Shown here: one piece after another, positions 44,100 through 54,875 of the stretch | How the letters are laid out: every line of letters begins with the position of its first letter | Numbering within the stretch: the stretch's first letter is position 1 | Assembly: GCA_033439685.1 (NCBI GenBank) | Contig: JAUEDM010000009.1 | Location: 1,426,001-1,490,000, forward strand | Origin: Apodospora peruviana | Taxonomy: Eukaryota; Ascomycota; Sordariomycetes; Sordariales; Lasiosphaeriaceae | DNA length: 64,000 nucleotides | Direction of reading: 5' to 3' | The notes under the pieces: model-generated | Databases searched by the model: none | Told to the model about the DNA's origin: nothing | The model's input: the letters and a program-made list of their open reading frames with translations, nothing else | Made by a program: the position numbers and the translations under genes

Positions 44100-44705
44100 T
44101 CAGGTGTCGCCGGTGCCCGCCAGTCTCCCTCGTCTTCGGGCTCTGAGTCGCCTGAGCTGCAGCACAGGAGGCCCGTCCGGCATCAGCTCTTCTACGCAGG
44201 AGTTGGCGATTGGCTCGTTAGAGTAGAATATGACGTTGTTGTTGGTCCAGTACGTGGTGCCGTCGGGACGTTGGCGTTCTCTGCCAAATCGCTGCCATCT
44301 TCGCGGTCCACGACCGCGATTCTGCTGGAAAGAACCGCGGCCCTGCTGGAACGAGCCGCGGGCCCTGTAAAGGAATTCGCGTCACCGAAAACCTGAGTTT
44401 TGCCTTCCATCGCCATACGGACAGGGCGATCGATTGAAATTGTCACGACTGTCGGATCTGTCGTTCCAGCCGCCACGTCTGGTAGTTGTCTTCCGTCGTT
44501 GCTCTCTAAACGCACGAGGAGGCTGGCAACATCGATCATATGAATATGTGACTGTCTGTCTACCGCTCTTTTCTCTGGTTGACTTCCCGGTAGTAAACGC
44601 GTAGCCCTTGGGCTGCGCCCACGTATTGATTGCCTTGAAGAGGGCATCTCGTGGTTCGTATTCGCCTTCAGGAGGGCAGTCGTCAGGAAATAAAGCTGGT
44701 TCCAT
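44100..44705 (-). mobile_element. FAR1-type MULE transposase N-terminus, chimeric relic
   Basis: ATG at 44705. The first about 90 residues are the FAR1-like DNA-binding N-terminus of fungal Mutator-like (MULE) transposases: Pro-Glu-Gly-Glu-Tyr-Glu, Ala-Ile-Asn-Thr-Trp-Ala, Gly-Tyr-Ala-Phe, Lys-Ser, then Cys pairs with Pro-Pro. Instead of the MULE domain the frame then turns into Arg/Gly/Asn/Gln-rich sequence with two Gly-Ser-Phe-Gln-Gln motifs and a Tyr-Trp-Thr-Asn-Asn-Asn end. This is reminiscent of the tail of a nucleic-acid-binding gag-type protein. One in-frame TGA (44382-44384, probably from CGA) interrupts it; otherwise it reads to 44100. No DDE domain or terminal repeats were seen. Confidence 0.6.
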
Positions 44706-44774
44706 CTTTACCGTATCGTGCGAAGAGGATCGCGTCGTACATTGCGACGCGTTAAGAGCGCGGTAATGGCCCAA

Positions 44775-45147
44775 AATGGCCGGGTTACCTAATATTCGCG
44801 GGTACCCGCGAACCTATTGGGCCCCAAGATCCTGCCCTAGCTGAATAAGCATGTAAGTCCAGAAACGGAGAGAGCAAATGACGCAAAAGCGGCTGGAAAA
44901 AGTGAGATTGTCCCTTTACCCTGCATGCCAAGGGCAGCTGGGCCCAGGGTCGCAAACGCGTTTGGTTGGCCGGGAAGAAAATCCGCAACGCGTTGATGAA
45001 CTAAAGGCGATGTTAGAATCACACCACGTAGTTGGGACTTGGGAAACGGAGTTGGGAAGCGGAATCGCACCGTGGAGCAAGGCATCTACCGTTATTTACA
45101 CGTGACCCTCGTTTTGCTGAGTCAGCAACTTACCCCCAAAACAGGAA
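44775..45147. other. Intergenic
   Basis: No supported feature between the transposase relic and the BTB relic. Confidence 0.4.
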
Positions 45148-45183
45148 GTGGACTACCAAGTCCAGAAACACGTTCTCGTCCCC

Positions 45184-45615
45184 TCAATAATGACGACAGC
45201 TTGTAGTCTTCGTTGTTGTTCCGAAGGTGCGGTTTTTTGTCCTCATGGCTACTGGTTCTGGACCCTTCTGAGCAGACAGGGAGCTTTTATGGGCAAAATC
45301 CACCAACGCTATGCTATATCTGCTAAAGCATGCGACAGAGTCATCCTGGGTGGCATCTGGCAGCAGATGCTGGCCCACAGGAAGTCACTACTTCCTGACT
45401 CGGCCAGTAAAATACTCGAAAGCCCCACTGATCTTACGTCTTCAGTCAGAACCATATTTTCTGGTCTGGATTGCGAGAGTGAGCTTCATACCGGATGTTC
45501 TCCTCTTAAAAGATTCAAGGCTCTTTGCGATTCAGTCAAGAAGGAGAAACCTCGCCTTGAACTCAACCATTTTGTATATGAGAGCACAGAACGTGAAAAC
45601 TGCAGTGACGGATGA
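45184..45615 (+). pseudogene. C-terminal relic of a BTB-type protein
   Basis: The plus-strand frame ends with a segment alignable to the end of the better copy at 47.76-48.03 kb: Lys-Ala-Cys-Asp, Gly-x-Ile-Trp-(Gln/Arg)-Gln, Ser-Leu-(Leu/Phe)-Pro, Ser-Ala-x-x-Ile-(Leu/Ser)-Glu-Ser-Pro. The BTB half is missing. It is the older, more diverged of two tandem copies. Confidence 0.6.
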
Positions 45616-46895
45616 TTGCCCGGCTGAAGACTCACATAGGTAGTTGTCAGCTCGGGGCGGGTGTTAGTTGGGATGTTGTGCATGTATTTAGTAAATGCAA
45701 GGCCAGCAGCATTTTTGACAGGTCTCACAACGCTATGTTAAGCCTCTTTGTGATGACGACCCCGTGAAGTATAATATATTATCCCCATCTTCTCTTGAAG
45801 TAGCTTGGGTACTTAGCTATTGCAAATGGGTATATCCGGCTATGCCCTGATACGGGAGTTGGTCTCGCATGAGAGCACTTGGTAAATGGTACAAGGCGAG
45901 CGGTGGTATTCATCCAAGGATCCAATTCTGAAGTGGAAATATGGCACAGCGGATAGAGTCAAGGTTATGCCATCCTAATAAAGCACTCATACCACAGTAA
46001 CCCGTATATGTTTGCACGTAGGGGCTCAAAAACCTGCAATAGGCCCGAAACTTGACCGAGGCGCCACAGCGGAGATACGGGAACATTGAACGTTTGCTAA
46101 GAATAAAAACCATTGGTCAGAACGGTAGACGTCACACCGTGCACGAAGTCACACCCTACCGTATCATAGGGCATCATTATTTATCATTGAGGCCCCTTCA
46201 GTTCCCAGAAGGAGACATTTGTTTCAAAGTTAGTCTACTACCGAAAGTATTGCATGACACTTCTGCGTAGCCTTTTGGACTCCCCAAATTACATCGTCCA
46301 GTCAAGGTAAGCTCAACTAGCAGCCAATAGAGTCTCGAAGAGTCAACGATAACCCCTAGTCAACACTGGAGGATGACTTGGTCAGCAGGGAAGAGTGTTA
46401 TTAATGGACTCACTACCTCACGAGACTTACTACTATCGGGCACCTTGGTCAATTCATTATGAAGATTGTTGAGCGGCCTTTTCAACGCTGCTTCTCAGGT
46501 GATAGTGGTGTGATGCAGCTAAACAATGGGTACAAGATGTGGTAAGTGACTATACTGTTCTAGACGGTATGCGCATAACCCGTACTTAATTGCTTTTTTA
46601 AAGAAAAGAAAATTGACGCTACGGAGGTGTGGCCGCGTGATTGTTTTTTATGCAGCCCGCCCGCGACTCCACGGACTTCAGTTTATCAGTTGGATTGATT
46701 GCTCTTCCACGAACAGCTGGTAGAACATTGGATTCATAATTAAGAACCTCACCATTCAGTCACGCCAGCAGAACTCTACTCGGCTCTTCCAGCGCCTGCG
46801 TGTACAAACGTGTCTCAACCGCCAGGCGACCGAATCCCGATATCAATCAACTGTTCAACATTCGTGATTTCTGCTTTCCAGACACTTCACACAAG
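45616..46895. other. Spacer between BTB copies, no gene
   Basis: AT-richer than its surroundings; no supported frame. Confidence 0.45.
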
Positions 46896-48029
46896 ATGAC
46901 TCGCAAGCGGTCATCCGCTGCTGCCGGCACTTGGTCAGCGAAGAGACGCAGGTCATCCAAGGAGTCAGACCAACCTCAGGCTCCTCAGCGAATCGTACTT
47001 GACGGCGACGGCGATCTGATTTTATGCGCCGGCTCTGAAATAGGTCCGCCTGTCGAGTTCCGGGTCTGTTCAGCCACGTTGCGACGGTCTTTGCCGGTCT
47101 GGAGATAGATGTTTCCAAGTGTCTGGACCATGGGCAGAAGCAAGGCCCGCCACCGGCGATTGGCTGGTCCAATTGCCCGAAGACCACCCTGATCCACTCA
47201 AGATCATCTTCAACATTCTCCACTCCAATTTTTCGATCTCATTCCGAAAGAATCGACCCTTGAAATGCTTTATCAGATTCTCATCGTTACCAACAAGTAC
47301 GATATTACCCATATCATCCGCCCATGGGCTCCCGGTTGGATGCAAGGAGCAATCCTTGAGGCTGAGGATGGCCTGCCATACAACGAGAAGCTAATGTATT
47401 CGGCCTGGGAACTGGGAAACGAGGACCTCTTTGTCCGTCAAGTCCGAAACTTGGTCCTTGTTACTTCTTTGGACGGACAAGGTCGCTTGGTCTCCCCGCC
47501 CCCACGTCCCTTGGAGGAACAGCTTTATCTCGGACCGGTCAATATTCTCGGCGAGTATATTTTTATTCGACTTCGACAATTCCGATACTGGCTGGTCGCA
47601 TGATGACTAACCTGTCTCCCTGACGTTGTGGCCAAGTACCGCACATGGATGATTCAAGCTGTTCTCGACTACGTCGCAGTCGGCATCGACGCATGAAAGA
47701 AAGATGTAGAAGCTTGCAAGCGTCCGGGAAATACTAATCTCAAAGCATGCGATAATTCCATCATGGGCTGTATCTGGCGACAACTCCTTGTGCCGAGACG
47801 GTCTCTATTTCCCGCGTCAGCTAAGGACATTTCCGAAAGTCCAGATGCCCTTATATCGTCCCTTCGACCCATTCTCCAAAACACACAAGTTTTGGACAAT
47901 GGACACCTTGCATGCAGACCTTTCACAGACTTCCCGGCACTCGTTGAGCGAATCAAGGTGGATGAGGGGTGGCATCCGAAACTTAAACGTGCTCACTCAT
48001 ATAGCGTACATGAAGACACAACGACATAA
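46896..48029 (+). pseudogene. BTB/POZ-type protein, multiply disrupted
   Basis: From the ATG at 46896 a Ser/Arg-rich N-terminus with a nuclear-signal-like Lys-Arg-Arg-Arg leads to Leu-Asp-Gly-Asp-Gly-Asp-Leu-Ile-Leu and Glu-Phe-Arg-Val-Cys-Ser-Ala, the first BTB strands of a large fungal family. The frame stops at a TAG (47106). The next strand/helix parts (Gly-Pro-Trp-Ala-Glu, Pro-Leu-Lys-Ile-Ile-Phe-Asn-Ile, then Leu-Tyr-Gln-Ile-Leu-Ile-Val-Thr-Asn-Lys-Tyr-Asp) are in two other frames. The C-terminal part (from 47763) is again separate. At least three breaks, so a pseudogene unless the sequence is poor here. Confidence 0.75.
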
Positions 48030-48289
48030 GACGGGGGTTGCCTCCACCTCATGTGTGTAACTTGAAAGGATGAAACGTCTATGGAGATCTTACATGTATT
48101 TCTTTCACCAGTACCACCTCCCCGAGATTGAGACACGGGGCATTTCAGTTGAGACCGAGGTGACCGATTACATCTTCACATTATCATTTGGGTTAGTTAC
48201 CAGGAATTTCTTTTCATCCAGTAACTCAAGCAATGCCAACACCGGTATACGTAGCTTACCAACAGACATCCAATCAAATTTTCAGGCGT
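48030..48289 (+). other. Small open frames, uncertain
   Basis: A 70-codon frame with an ATG at 48233 (to 48445) is antisense to the last exon and third intron of the RBR ligase gene and is probably a shadow. Nothing else is supported. Confidence 0.35.
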
Positions 48290-49579
48290 CTAGAAGGCCC
48301 GGGGACAGGACAACACCGGTATCCGGTCCAAGTTGTCCGTATGAAAACGACACTCCTTCCTGTGCGCGCTGTTATCTGCCGCCAGGATCTTTTTATAGTC
48401 GGCCAGACATTCCCAGCAGAACTGATGCAAGCACTGGAAACCTGAAGGCAAAGTATGAGCGATGTTAGCGACACTGATGGAATAGACAAAGGATGGATGA
48501 TCGTGGACTGAATGCAGATCAGACGCTCGGAAAGGAGAAGAGGTCCTTACAAGTCATGTGCGAGCTGAAATACCGTTCAAATTAGCGCCATGTCCAGAGT
48601 CAGACAAGTCCAAGGGACCGGAAACCTCCAACTCACCAGCCGCTATTCTTCTCGATACTAACCTTGCACGAAGGGCAAGGTTTCATGGTCCTCCGGATCG
48701 TCTCCTCGCTCGCTTTGCGCGCGGTCTCATCCGAGTCAAGCGCGTCTGGACGCTTCCTAATCTCCCACTCGTCGCAGGACAGACCGGTGTGCCACGCCAC
48801 GCGGTGCAAGAAGCAGGTCCGATCGCCGCAGGAAGTGCACCTAACGATGGGCAGGGCCAGCCCGCCCTCGTGCAGTTGTCCGTTTCCGCAGTCGGGGGAG
48901 GAGCACTGCAAGTAGATCGTCAATCAGCCAGGGATCGAAACTTGGGAAAACTTGTGGAAGAAGAAAGTTCAAAACATACCCAGACAAAATTCTCAAATGC
49001 CTCCAAAACTTGTCTGACGGCCAGAACCTCGATTCTTTCGCGCGTTTCGGGGTCTGCGTAGCGCTGGACGACGATGGGAGGCAGGACGTTGGTGCATGCA
49101 GGACACTCGACCAGCATCCAAGCGTTACGACCCTTGTGGACGGCGGCGATGTACTGCTCGATGCACTGCAGGCAAGTTGTCTGCGGGTGCGAGCACGCGC
49201 TTGACAGAACCGACTCTGGGAAACCGGTGTCGACGTCCCTGGTCTCGGCGCAGATGATGCACTTCTTCTCGGAAGCAGCCATGCTGGCCTCGGATGAAGG
49301 TGTCAGGGGGCGTGTTGGCGCATCTTCAGGGTTGGAATCAAAGTCTGGCTCCATAATTAGGGTTATGGTGTCGCCGCTGAAATCGCGATGCATTGTTGCG
49401 GTTATGGCGTCGTTGTTGTCGTTGTCGTTTTCGTCGTCACCAGTAAATGATGATGTGCCGCTAACCAGCCACCTGGGAGTGACGGGTATTTTGAAGTATG
49501 ACGGCCAAGAAGAGGCATTTCTGATTGGTAGTGAGTCGTCGGCCTCGCGCGAGCGATTGCTGTTATGCCGTCTGAACAT
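48290..49579 (-). CDS. RBR-type E3 ubiquitin ligase, 344 aa
   Basis: Four exons: 49579-48980, 48905-48637, 48564-48551 (14 nt) and 48441-48290. The introns of 74, 72 and 109 nt have GT-AG ends and the frame closes. RING1 starts at Cys107 (Cys-Ile-Ile-Cys). The IBR spans about 201-245 (Cys-x4-Cys, Cys-x2-Cys, Cys, His, His, Cys). RING2 begins Lys-Pro-Cys-Pro-Ser-Cys at 276-280, with the expected catalytic Cys290 in Gly-Cys-Ser-His-Met-Thr-Cys, then Phe-Cys-Trp-Glu-Cys. Such ligases take ubiquitin from E2 onto the RING2 Cys and pass it to a substrate. The start is uncertain: a hydrophobic stretch in frame just upstream lacks an ATG and could belong to an unseen first exon with a membrane anchor. 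Confidence 0.85.
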
Positions 49580-51160
49580 GAAGAAGACCGGAAGTGGTAA
49601 GAGCAAAGCGAGATAGAGTATCGAGGTAAGTTGGGCCACCTCGACCACAAATTGGTTCGGAACTGAAGAACGCCTGATGCCTGGACAGAATGGCTTCAGC
49701 TCAAGTACCGTTCAAGTAACGCATCAAAAATGGGGATAACCTACATGTAATGACAAAAGCGCCTGCTGCCGAAACCGATATTTCTTGATTAGCAGCGAAC
49801 AACCTTAAAATCCAACGGAGGCAGGCGAACGTCCACAAAGACTGGATGGCACTTAGCTTGCTCCAGAATAGGAAAGTTGAAGGGGGAAGAATGGTCGGAA
49901 GATGGAGGGCAGACCGTAGACCTTCCTCTCGTCGACCCCCGTACAGTCACAGAACCCACTCCCATCCCCGGCCAGACACAGGTTGGTGTGTTAGTTTTAA
50001 CAATCCATATCTGGAATCCATATCTGGAACAGGGACGAATAAGGCTGGAGATGTGTTATATTTCGGTAAGTCGCTATGGTAGCGTGGTCAACATTGACGT
50101 CCGGGGCAGGTCGAGCAAAGGTTAAGTGCGCCCCGGAGCCTACACCATCTGAACAGCGCCAAAAAAATCGAGCCATCTAGGTACCTACTTCAGTGGGACC
50201 GTGTGTTAGCTAATAGGCAGCTGTTATTTAAAAACAATATTCAAGATGTCCTGCTTATACTATGGGCGTGGAAGCAGAGTATTGACACAATGTCATGCTC
50301 CAATTCTACTCCTGTTTAGTTGTTCAGTTGGCAGACTTTTCGGGGTTAGGCTTCATAAAGAAATGATGCTAACTGAAATAGAAAATCCATGGCAGGCTCG
50401 GGGGAGCACTGTTTCCCAGATGACACCTCTGTTCTCTGTACTGTCACAAGCCGGCCGTCTGTATTACTAGCACGCATGTGATGCCCTGTAGCCGCTGATT
50501 ATGACGCCTATGATGTGTCACGACGGCTGCTATCCAGTCAACGAATGTTTTCTTTTGAACAAAACCGCCGTGTTCAGTAGTTGGGGCAGTTGATTAATAC
50601 GTCCATGCTCGCACCAAGACAGGGACATCATTTTACGATATACTGTAGGTAATTAACACCAAGACAGACGGGAGGAGACATTCCTTGTGGATAAGTACAG
50701 TCCAGGACTTGGAAGTATGTTTTTGCTCGGGACTTCAACCCCACAGTACAACAGTTCACCCCTGTTTTTCTCAGTTTTAGGTAACGCTAGACACTTAGCA
50801 GTGCTTTTTCTTATTTTGATTCTTTGATTTCCTCAAACTAATTGGCTTTTCAACCCTGCACTTATCCACCGGAAGTACCCACCGCACTTACAAACCAGGA
50901 GGACATTGTACATGGCATTGCCACTGCGGGTTTCCTGCGAGCGCTGCTTGTCCGCGTCTAACAACAAACGGAGGGCCAGAAATGATCCGCATTGGTCCGT
51001 AGATTCGCTTACGGCAGACTCGCACCGAAATGGCTAAACTTCGGGGTCTGAGCTATCTGCGTGAGCACGATAATTCACGATTCCTTCCGAACTTCAGCCG
51101 ATTCCCCTTACATTGAGGCGTGGTGGAACTGGGGCCGACATCGTGGGGGATCAGGATGGA
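49580..51160. other. 1.6 kb intergenic
   Basis: No gene can be supported. Moderately AT-rich near 50.2-50.9 kb. The right end is the promoter of the Tri3-like gene. Confidence 0.45.
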
Positions 51161-51167
51161 TATAAAG
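51161..51167 (+). promoter_or_regulatory. TATA box of Tri3-like gene
   Basis: A tataaag sequence 78 bp before the ATG at 51239, in the usual fungal position for a core promoter element. Confidence 0.5.
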
Positions 51168-51238
51168 TGAGACTTCCCCTCCCTCTTTGACGAGGAAACA
51201 TCCGGCGAAGACTCTGGCAACTGTTAGCAAATCATATC

Positions 51239-52882
51239 ATGTCTCCTCCAACAACAGTTCAGACGTCCTCTAGGTCAGTCTCACTCGAGATAGACCCCGC
51301 CTACGACAGCTACGTCTGGCGCGAGATCACCCCCGGTGTGTGGCAGCGCGATGCTGACGAAGTCGAGGTCTTCTACTCATCGCTCGCCAAGCGGTATGCC
51401 GGGAGTGGCCGGATGCACTTTGCCATCACTGGACACGTCTCCGTCACTGTCCGAGTCCCCCTTGCTGACGCATCTCGGACTATCGACACAGTGGAAGCCC
51501 GCTTCGACGACGCCTTGCGTTCCGCATGGCTGTCATTGAGGCATCGCAGTCCAACCATTGCCTCACAAGTCCACTTTGATACCCGAGAGCAGAAGTGGAA
51601 GAAGAAGTACAGGACCGTGGCCGACCAAGACTCCCGCAACGCGTGGCTGCACAGAACTTTGCGCTTCATCTCCAACGGCCAAACTGGGGCAGAATGGGCT
51701 AACTCGGACCCTCCCGCGCCCGAACTGGCCACGCTTTTTGTTATCGTCTGTCCAAGCTCATCTGCTGGAGCGGTTCGCAGAGATCTTGTGCTTCGTTCTC
51801 CACACGACATCATCGACGGCATCGGCACTCTGCAGCTTCTCAACTCCTTCATCCATATCGCCGCAGACCGATTTGACCGGCACGCCAACCCGTCATACGA
51901 ACATGTCCCTCTCCTCGATGGCTCCGAGACACAGAACCTGAGTCCTCCGTACCGTGTTGCTGCTGCAGTCCCTCCGTCGCCAAGTCCAGAGCAGCAAGCG
52001 AGACTGACAGCACCGGAAGAGCTCAGCACTGCCCTGCCGCGACCCCAGAGCATTGAAACTATCGGCATCCCATACCGCCAGGGCCCCCTTCTACCTGGTA
52101 AACACCAACGCGTAGCTCGCACCTTTACAGCCGAGCGCACCGCAAAACTCCTCGCGACCCTCAAGGCAGTTGGGGCAACCCCAACCCACGCCTTCCACGC
52201 GGCCATCGCCATGACCGTCCGCGCTCTACATGCCGACAAGTCACAAGCTCCTCCGCCATCCGCTGCAGATGAAAAGCAAGTGCAATACGTAAACTACATT
52301 CTGCGAAACGAGCGCCAAAACTGCAAGCCACCATTCAACTCCCCCGGTCTCCACCCAGCGACCGTGTATCACTCCGTTTCTGGGACCAAGCTAACAATAA
52401 CAATGCCGGCTACACCACCCTCTTCCACCACCGTTCAAGACGCAGCGTTTGCCCGGATTCTGACCGACATGCGCGAGTTCTACCACTCGGTCCGCGATGA
52501 CAGGGACCACTCCGCTCTCGCGCCGTATATCTGGGCCGCAGCCACGCCTCGACTCCCTTTTCCCGAGTCTGAGGTGGAGGAGTGGAACATAGCCGTGCCG
52601 CCACCCAACCCGAAGCCATCTGTCTCGATATCAAGTATGGGTAATCTTGACAACATTGTTGCGCAGCAGCTTGGAGATCATATGGAGGTGCATACTCCGT
52701 GGGTCACGGGTGAGGAGCTCGGCACGGGCTTGGGACTGTTCCTGGGTACGTTCCGGGGCAGGATGGAGTTGAGTGCTGCCTTCAATGAGGCGTGGCATAC
52801 TGCCGACGAGGTGAATGGGTTCCTTGACAGGTGTGCCGAGATTGTTTTCGGGTGTGTTGATCGTCAGGATTTGAACCATTAA
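51239..52882 (+). CDS. Tri3-like acyltransferase, 547 aa
   Basis: Intron-free, ATG at 51239. It is the size of fungal BAHD/condensation-type acyltransferases and carries the active-site His-x3-Asp-Gly motif at His189-Asp193-Gly194 (Ser-Pro-His-Asp-Ile-Ile-Asp-Gly). The N-terminal Tyr-Asp-Ser-Tyr-Val-Trp-Arg and Trp-Gln-Arg, and the C-terminal Ser-Ile-Ser-Ser-Met-Gly, fit the Tri3 family, whose founder acetylates trichothecene C-15. Here the substrate is not known; any acyl-CoA-dependent O-acylation of a secondary metabolite is possible. The other trichothecene genes were not seen, so a trichothecene role should not be assumed. It faces a P450 gene tail to tail, 134 bp away. Confidence 0.8.
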   Translation: MSPPTTVQTSSRSVSLEIDPAYDSYVWREITPGVWQRDADEVEVFYSSLAKRYAGSGRMHFAITGHVSVTVRVPLADASRTIDTVEARFDDALRSAWLSLRHRSPTIASQVHFDTREQKWKKKYRTVADQDSRNAWLHRTLRFISNGQTGAEWANSDPPAPELATLFVIVCPSSSAGAVRRDLVLRSPHDIIDGIGTLQLLNSFIHIAADRFDRHANPSYEHVPLLDGSETQNLSPPYRVAAAVPPSPSPEQQARLTAPEELSTALPRPQSIETIGIPYRQGPLLPGKHQRVARTFTAERTAKLLATLKAVGATPTHAFHAAIAMTVRALHADKSQAPPPSAADEKQVQYVNYILRNERQNCKPPFNSPGLHPATVYHSVSGTKLTITMPATPPSSTTVQDAAFARILTDMREFYHSVRDDRDHSALAPYIWAAATPRLPFPESEVEEWNIAVPPPNPKPSVSISSMGNLDNIVAQQLGDHMEVHTPWVTGEELGTGLGLFLGTFRGRMELSAAFNEAWHTADEVNGFLDRCAEIVFGCVDRQDLNH

Positions 52883-53016
52883 TGGGATATGCTGTTGCAA
52901 GGGCAAGATTACGAAGCTAGGTGTGGTCATGATATTTTGCCTTACACACATACAATTCCTAACAATTCTCATGCCACACCTGACCAATAATGGTGCGGCG
53001 TCGATCCTACCTAACC

Positions 53017-54875
53017 TCAACAAGAGCAACCACTATTGGGGTACATCCTTGCTTTCTCTCGTCTCGTAACCCTGACCCAAAAATCACTGCACACCCAGAA
53101 CGCGCAGTCCTTGACGGTAATCGGAACAACGGGATCCGCAATAGTGAAATCGAACCGCCTGACCAGCTCGGCAACCACCTTATTCATCTCGATCTGCGCC
53201 AGGTTCCTCCCCAGACAGTAATATTTGCCGTGCGAGAACACCAAATCCACGTTTGCGCTCATTTCCTTGAATCTGGTACCGTCGGCCTCGACCCACCTCT
53301 CGGGCCGAAATATCTCGGCGTCCGCTCCAAAGACCTTTTTGTTGCGCAGCATCTGGACGTGATTGAGTCCGATTTGCGTCCCGGCCGGCAGGAAGTGGCC
53401 GAGGATGGTGGCACCGCCGGCCGGAACAAGCTTGTAATTGTGTCCCGTGATGGGCGGGTACAAGCGCAGCGTCTCTTTGACGACGGCTTGGAGGTAAGGA
53501 AAGGAATTGGCTTCGGCGTGGGTAATGAAAGGCGAACTGATCTGGCCGGAGGCGACGCGGTCGTCAATTTCCGCGCGCAGGGTGGACAGGGCGGTTGGAG
53601 TTGTCAGCAGGAAGAGGAGCATCATCCGGATAGCCATTGCTGTTGAGTCGGCGCCGGCCATGCTAATAAGATTATAAGGTTTAGTTGCAATCATGTGAAG
53701 GGAAGGGACAGGTTGGAGGACGTACACCTTGACAAACACTTCCGCTAGCAGCTCTTTGCGGTTGAGGCCGCTGCGAATATGAGAGGCCAGCATGTCGTTG
53801 CCTTGCTCAGCGTCTGGTTTGAGGCGCTTATCGACGATGTCTGTCATTAACCTGGACTGATCGTCAGTAGTAATCCAGACACAAAAGAAACAGTGAATTG
53901 GGGGTGAAATTTACCCCATGAGCTTGCCATAGCCATAATCGTCCCCAGCCGTGGGCGCCAACTTATTCATGGGCCAGGTGCGGAGAACATTGTCGAAAAA
54001 TGGCAGCTCGAGAAGCATAACCAAAACCGGCAGGTACGTGTCGTTGATTTCAACATACTGATACATGTCTCTGTCGTTGGTGAGGAACCCGAAGGCCTCT
54101 CCGAACCCAACCTCGGTGATTACATCGAGGGCAAAGTACTGCGCCTTGTGGGAGAATTCCATTGGTCGGTAGTCCATGGACGTTGAGATGTATTTCCGTT
54201 CGATCAGGTCGATGAATGTGGCGACGTATTTGTCCACACCTGTCTCAAAAGAACCACTGGCTTCTTTGTCGGAGTACTTTAATATGCGGAGGCACGGTCA
54301 GTGAATGCCTCATCATGAGCCGTGACAAACTGGAGTATGCCAAAAGCAAGATGATAGGTAAAGACATACACCGGGCGCCAATTTGCCCTTCATAATCTTG
54401 TGTTCATCCTCGTCGGACATGGAAACGATGCTGTGCTGGTCGGGTAGGTGGCGCGACGCCCCGAACCATGGCGATTTGACAAACGGCGAGCGGGCGCCTG
54501 TGATCATGCGGAAGGTGTCGGCGTCTCCAAAGACGACTTCGTTTGGTCCGATGCGAACTAGAGGTCCTTTTGCAGCAAGGGAGTACCAGTCAGAAAAGGC
54601 AAAGTTATCTGGATGTCTGCAGAATGTCCTAATGTACCGTAGCGATTACCAAGCTCCCTCATCTGGAAACACATCCTCCCGCTTCCCGCCATGCGGACCA
54701 TGGGGAAGCTGGAGATGCCATTCAAGAACGGGCCGGGGATATGCTTCAGTCGATACCAAGATTTGAATTCCCTAATGAGGAAGGCGACGAAGATCAAAAC
54801 TCCGGCCGCTGCTGCGAATGCCGAGAAAGGCAGCTCTGCCAGAGCGGCTTTTACATCGCTGGTGGTGTAGAGCAT
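53017..54875 (-). CDS. Cytochrome P450 monooxygenase, 522 aa
   Basis: Five exons: 54875-54638, 54566-54370, 54276-53915, 53851-53726 and 53662-53017. The introns of 71, 93, 63 and 63 nt close in frame. The N-terminal membrane anchor covers residues about 15-32, followed by Lys-His-Ile-Pro-Gly-Pro. Tyr-Gly-Pro-Leu-Val-Arg-Ile-Gly-Pro-Asn spans the first intron. The I-helix reads Ala-Gly-Ala-Asp-Ser-Thr-Ala near 310-316, ExxR is Glu371-Arg374, Pro-Glu-Arg-Trp is at 428-431, and the haem loop Phe-Ser-His-Gly-x3-Cys457-Leu-Gly has its Cys ligand. All parts needed for activity are there. ER membrane-bound and NADPH-P450 reductase-dependent; substrate unknown. It resembles the pisatin demethylase-like fungal P450s. 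Confidence 0.9.

Noticed and set aside
49402..49650. An alternative frame overlapping the start of the RBR gene
   Set aside because: Starts at a non-ATG codon and lacks domain signs, whereas the RBR frame has intact RING1 cysteines.
51373..52239. A 288-codon minus-strand frame
   Set aside because: Shadow of the Tri3-like gene, which has a clear active-site motif in its own frame.
51239..54875. A trichothecene biosynthesis cluster
   Set aside because: Only one Tri3-like gene and one P450 are present; no terpene synthase or other trichothecene gene is seen within 64 kb.
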